64,000 nucleotides of DNA from Druceiella hillmani (taxonomy: Eukaryota; Arthropoda; Insecta; Lepidoptera; Hepialidae): NCBI GenBank assembly GCA_039881145.1, contig JAYKKI010000029.1:24984001-25048000 (forward strand), read 5' to 3'. Position 1 is the first letter of the stretch. Each line of letters opens with the position of its first letter. The notes below the pieces were generated by a model, which was not told the DNA's origin, ran no database searches, and saw only the letters and a list, made by a program, of their open reading frames with translations. Shown here piece by piece: positions 59,702-64,000 of this stretch. The position numbers and the translations under genes are program-made.

Positions 59702-61223
59702 TGAAATATAAAAGTTTGTAATGGGCATGTGTAAAATTTTACATTGCAATTTATAGAAATGAGAAAGTTGTGGCATAATATATAGGAGGTACAGCGACCG
59801 GGATAGAATCCATATGGAGAGTGTTGACCGAGTGCATTCAGGGAATTCCAGACTCCATTCTTTCTGTCAAGTCGATTGTATTTGAAATAGTAAAATTTGT
59901 GTTGTCGATTGAAATAGGCAGCGTGCATATTTAGTCATAAAACATCATTTTGTACATAAACTTTATATGTATTCTAAAAATTTGTAATTAATTTTTAAAA
60001 AATCCTGATATCAACATGTATAATGTGGACGACATTGAACCACAAAACTTCAACATCAGAAAATTCCCAGCATTATTTGCACCAAGCTAATAACTACCCG
60101 TACCTATATATATAATCCCTATATGTGAAGATCTTTTAAAACCCGCATTATGGGAGAGGCATGCAGGTGGCTTTACTTTAAATAATAGTGAATGCTTAAT
60201 GTCCTCAATATGATAAGTAGCGCCTCTAAATCAATATCTAGTGGTGTTATCGACTTTGAAATAGTATTAACTTTATCTAGATAATATTGAATAAAGGTGC
60301 ACTAGGTCTACAAAGGTTAATTATTGTTATACTAGGTGTACTAAGTATAACAATAATTGAATGGAAATAAGTCCTACTCTTCATCAATATTGTAGTAAAT
60401 GTGATAATAATCATGCTGCACTGATGCCCGTATGAGTAGTTCTATACAAAGAAATGGCTCAATGATCATGACAAGCTCAATAGCAATGATGAGGGGGAAT
60501 CGTGAAGCAAAACTGTTTTTTGTTATATAAAACATTTTAAGTTTTTCTGGCGATTTAATAAAAATCAAAACTTGTCAAGCACAAGTAGAACTTGCACTAT
60601 AAGGGTTCGTAAACATAACTTACTTATAAACCTACAAAGGGTAACCTAACCCCAAAGGCTACATAATATTTCTATTAATTTGTTATTATACAGTCATTGT
60701 GCATATTTAAAAAATTATAAGATTTTTTCGCTTTAGTTTCCCTGTAATCTCCTAGTCAGCTTTTACCAATGCTTTTTTCTTCATGACTTTTAGCAGTGGT
60801 TTTGGAAATGGGATGAATGGGGGGATATTCATGTATTTTTCAGAATATCTTTAAATATGCGCTTTAAGATTAGGAAAAAAATATTTTGTGATTTTCATAA
60901 CAAATCCTTTAAAATTATATATCATATATTGGTAAAAAACTAATAAAAACTCTTTAAATCTTTATTTACCCCTCTTCAATTCATGTCCGAATATTTAAAA
61001 AAAGTTAACTATTGAAAAATATGTGGCATTTGTATTATTATGCTAAGTTTCAAGTTTCTACATTGCAGTTTCTGAGAAAATTAATTGTAAATATAGAAAA
61101 ACAAACAAAATACCTACTATATCTTTGAGAGGCGTAACATAGGATGCCTATTTGAAAAAATATGACATCTACAATAACCGCTATAGTTTTCTTACAAAAT
61201 TGCATGGGTTTCTATAATCCATA
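59702..61223. other. Stretch between the two 178-bp copies
   Basis: AT-rich; contains the perfect hairpin at 60319-60358. Sequence near 60825-61080 is loosely similar to that near 61405-61620 (atgtatttttcagaatatct against acatatttttcagaacctct), so the duplication may be part of a larger, older repeat. Confidence 0.5.
60319..60358. repeat. Perfect 15-bp hairpin
   Basis: AATTATTGTTATACT (60319-60333) and AGTATAACAATAATT (60344-60358) are exact inverted copies around a 10-nt loop. Confidence 0.92.
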
Positions 61224-61401
61224 TATGGTTAAGTTACACTTATGTTTTTAAAGAAAGTGTGAATATATCCAGGTATATATATAACATTAGAAAATTGATG
61301 CTAACTTCAGGAATATGTGGATTATCAATGGAATTAAGTGCTGGGAAACACAGCTTAATTCTGAAATTAAATTAGTTTATCAAAGTTCTAAACTAATAGA
61401 T
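61224..61401. repeat. 178-bp direct repeat, copy 2
   Basis: Second copy of 59524-59701; differences include one T fewer in the cttatgttttt run, attatc for attatt and gggaaa for aggaaa. Confidence 0.95.
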
Positions 61402-61839
61402 CCATAGGCTTTTACATATTTTTCAGAACCTCTCCAAATATATACAAAAAATTAAAAAGAAATATTTTTGAGACCCTTATCAAACTGTATATGAAAATAA
61501 AAAAAATTGCAAGCATCGAATATGCCTCTCCTAAAATTTCCAAACATTTTCAAGTTTTACTATTGAGGTATGTGCAGATGAACGTTTTATTACTATGCCA
61601 AATTTGAAGAGACCAAAAACTGTACTGGTATCATTAAGAAGTTGCCACTTTGCCATAAATATAAAAAAGAAACTGGTTCCACTTACCGTTTTAGAAGAGT
61701 TAGGTCCGACTTCATGCCATTGTGTAAATATTTTTTCTTACTGGTTCAACACTAGTTTATAATATTAGTAATACTATATCCGACCTACGATAACTTTCTA
61801 TTATTGTCAACCAAATAAATTTCAAGTTTGATTTCTGCT

Positions 61840-62808
61840 GTCATAGTATTCCCTCGAGTATGGCCTCCTCTAGCTAAAATCAATGCGCTTAATCTGCTAG
61901 GCATGCTTTCGATGACGTTTTTTTATCATTTCCTGAGGAATACGTTCCCATTCAGCAACGATCACGCTTTTAAGGGCCTGAATGTTTTCTGGAACTGGTT
62001 TTACGGCTCTGATGCGTCGTTTGAGATTATCCCATATGTGTTCTCAGATTGAGGTCGGGACTTCTAGCTGGCCAGTCTAACCGACGAATTCCGGCCTCCT
62101 GCAAATACGCATCAACGTCTCTAGACCGGTGGGCGCGAACGTTGTCGTCTATAAAAATGGACTCGCCTCCAACTGCTATTAATGCGGGTTGGGCATGAGG
62201 AATAAGAACCTCTGTTATGTACCTTTGCGCATTAAGTATGCCATTTTCAATAAAAACTAACTCAGTATGGTCATCTGAGTTAATACCAGCCCAAAACATT
62301 ACGGAGCTCCACCGTAAGGGGTGATTTCCAAAAAAACACACTTCTGCGAAGCGTTCTCCAGATCTTCTTTAGACTTGTCAACGTCAATCCTCACCACTAA
62401 TCGATATACGAGCTTCATTGGAGATTAAAACACTATTCCAGTCTTGTTGAGTCCATGATGAAAAATGTTGAGCGAATCTCAATCTGGCAACTCGATGCTC
62501 ACGGAGCAATGTAGGACCCTGAGCTGGGCGATAGCTATGTATATTGACGGCCTGAAGTCTCCTTCTGACTATCCATAGGCTTACTTGTGTACCTCTGACA
62601 TCCTCGAGGTTCTGTTTGAGATCAACATACGTAACTTGACGATTTCGGAAGCGGTCGTCCTATTGACGGAGTCCATTTCTTGGTATCATTGCCAGGTTCT
62701 TTGGATGGTGGAACGGCTCACATTATACTGCTGAGACACATAACATTGGCTACAGCCTTCTTTAAGTAGCGCAATAATTTTACTAGCTCTTATCGTTTCT
62801 TCAACCAT
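61840..62808 (-). pseudogene. Tc1-like transposase, nearly full length but broken
   Basis: Reading from 62808 on the minus strand: MVEETIRASKIIALLKEGCS, QCYVSQQYNVSRSTIQRTWQ (first helix-turn-helix), a damaged second half of the DNA-binding domain, SIYIAIAQLRVLHC-type sequence in shifted frames, WNSVLISNEAR (catalytic 'FTDES' region, here with Asn for the first Asp), SGERFAEVC, then PLRWSSVMFWAGINSDDHTE, AQRYITEVLIPHAQ, IFIDDNVRAHRS (second Asp kept), LDWPARSPDLN, a frameshift, EHIWDNLKRRIRAVKPVPEN and WERIPQEM. The layout is Tc1 DD34E. Frameshifts, stops and the lost first Asp show it is inactive. Terminal inverted repeats were not identified. Confidence 0.92.
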
Positions 62809-64000
62809 ACTGAGAACAGTGAATAGAAGTGAACTAATGCAGCAAACAGCAAAAATTTAATTAAAATTTTTTCGTTAAAATAAAAAAACGATTTCATTTA
62901 CCGCCAAAAAATATGTTTTAGTCAGTGAACGAGAATTTTCATTCAAAAAGAATAAATTTCAAATTTAGAATGTTCGTTTTTATGTGCCAGAATACACTAT
63001 ACCTGCCATTAACAATTACAATTAATACAACCTCTTAATAATATTTTGTTAATAATATGACAAAATCAAAACCGCCTGTTTTTTATGCAAAAGAGTATAT
63101 ATACTATACACAATGTAATGTTTATTATGAGCCTTCTATATGAAATGAAAACTTCATACCAAGGCTGTGCTATATACCAACAAAAATTGTTAATAGAAAT
63201 AACTGTAATAACGTAAAATTATGCTATTAATATTTAATATCATATACGAGACCAATTTATACATGATAATACAAAATAATGGAAAAAAAAGTTGATTTAA
63301 GATTAAGATCTCAAGATATTATTCTAATGACGTATAAGAGGAATCCTGCCAAAAAAAGAACAAAACGATTGGGTGAATATAACAAAACAACATGTTTATA
63401 CACGAAATAAATTTAATAAAAAATGTAGCCTGTGATGTAGACCATTACTTTAACATGCAATAAACAAGAATTGAAACGTCCACAGACCGTAGCCACTGTC
63501 AACATTGTTAACAAACTCTCACAATACCCTAATAATACTTGTATACAATATAATCATTGGATGTCATCAAAAATGAAAGGTACAAAAAATATGTTAAATT
63601 TAGTCCTATATTGAAATATTTTCATTGTTAATAGCTGCCTCTGTAACTGATCGCTATTAAAGCACTCGTCAGGAAAACACAATATAAAATATATATATAT
63701 ATATCACTGGTATTTAATAGACGTAATGCTGTTGACGAGCATCGTTAAATACTATGATGAAAATTTATGAATGTAAGCCAAGGAATTTGCGCTCACTCAA
63801 TCATTTGCATAGAAGGCATTGGAATGATTAATTTATAACATTGTTCATAACATCACCTCAACTTATATTCATACTTTGCTTAAAATAATTTTAGTGGGGC
63901 CAGCTGCGATACACAAAGTGAATTACAGTTGGCATTAGGTGCTTTGTAATCAATTTATTTTAAATATTATTTATATACAAATTTGAAAATAAATTTTATT
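62809..64000. other. Right-end stretch, nothing recognised
   Basis: AT-rich sequence right of the Tc1-like remnant, including a short (TA)n at 63689-63704. No gene is seen up to the window end. Confidence 0.6.

Overview
The window is AT-rich eukaryotic DNA from an arthropod, most likely an insect. Short GC-richer exons have GT/AG boundaries and sit in introns of up to 10.6 kb. The introns are full of decayed piggyBac, mariner, Tc1, pogo-like, hAT-like and LINE copies. I see no prokaryotic features, tRNA, rRNA or CRISPR array.

The main content is one gene on the + strand: the 3' part of Stim (stromal interaction molecule), the ER calcium sensor that opens Orai channels in store-operated calcium entry. 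Eleven coding exons between 9309 and 49187 join with consistent phases into a 501-residue partial protein. It holds the juxtamembrane segment, the membrane helix, coiled-coil 1, the CAD/SOAR Orai-activating domain and a long tail ending in a basic patch. The lumenal EF-hand and SAM exons were not found in the first 9.3 kb and should lie upstream. Three sites suggest alternative ends: a GC-rich read-through after exon 6, an in-frame stop two bases after the exon 8 donor, and a possible 71-bp intron that would swap the last residues.

Region by region: 1-1300 holds two convincing minus-strand exons of an unrecognised gene, probably nested in an upstream Stim intron. 1.8-3.6 kb holds a minus-strand piggyBac remnant and a 600-bp piggyBac-like element flanked by TTAA. 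6.3-8.2 kb holds a hAT-like pseudogene followed by tandem repeats. 9.3-49.3 kb is Stim. Its introns carry a full-length dead piggyBac (11037-13188), two foldback elements, a 450-bp purine-rich tract 30 bp past the exon 4 donor, a LINE reverse transcriptase remnant, a pogo-like element, a mariner remnant and a LINE RNase H remnant. 50.3-64 kb appears intergenic, with a Tc1-like remnant near 62 kb and a recent-looking 178-bp duplication.

I found no previously undescribed multi-gene system. The most interesting points are the possible alternative Stim C-termini, a tandem duplication that captured the exon 4 splice acceptor, the unidentified minus-strand gene, and structured elements shared between introns. 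All identifications rest on reading translations and remembered family motifs; no search was run.
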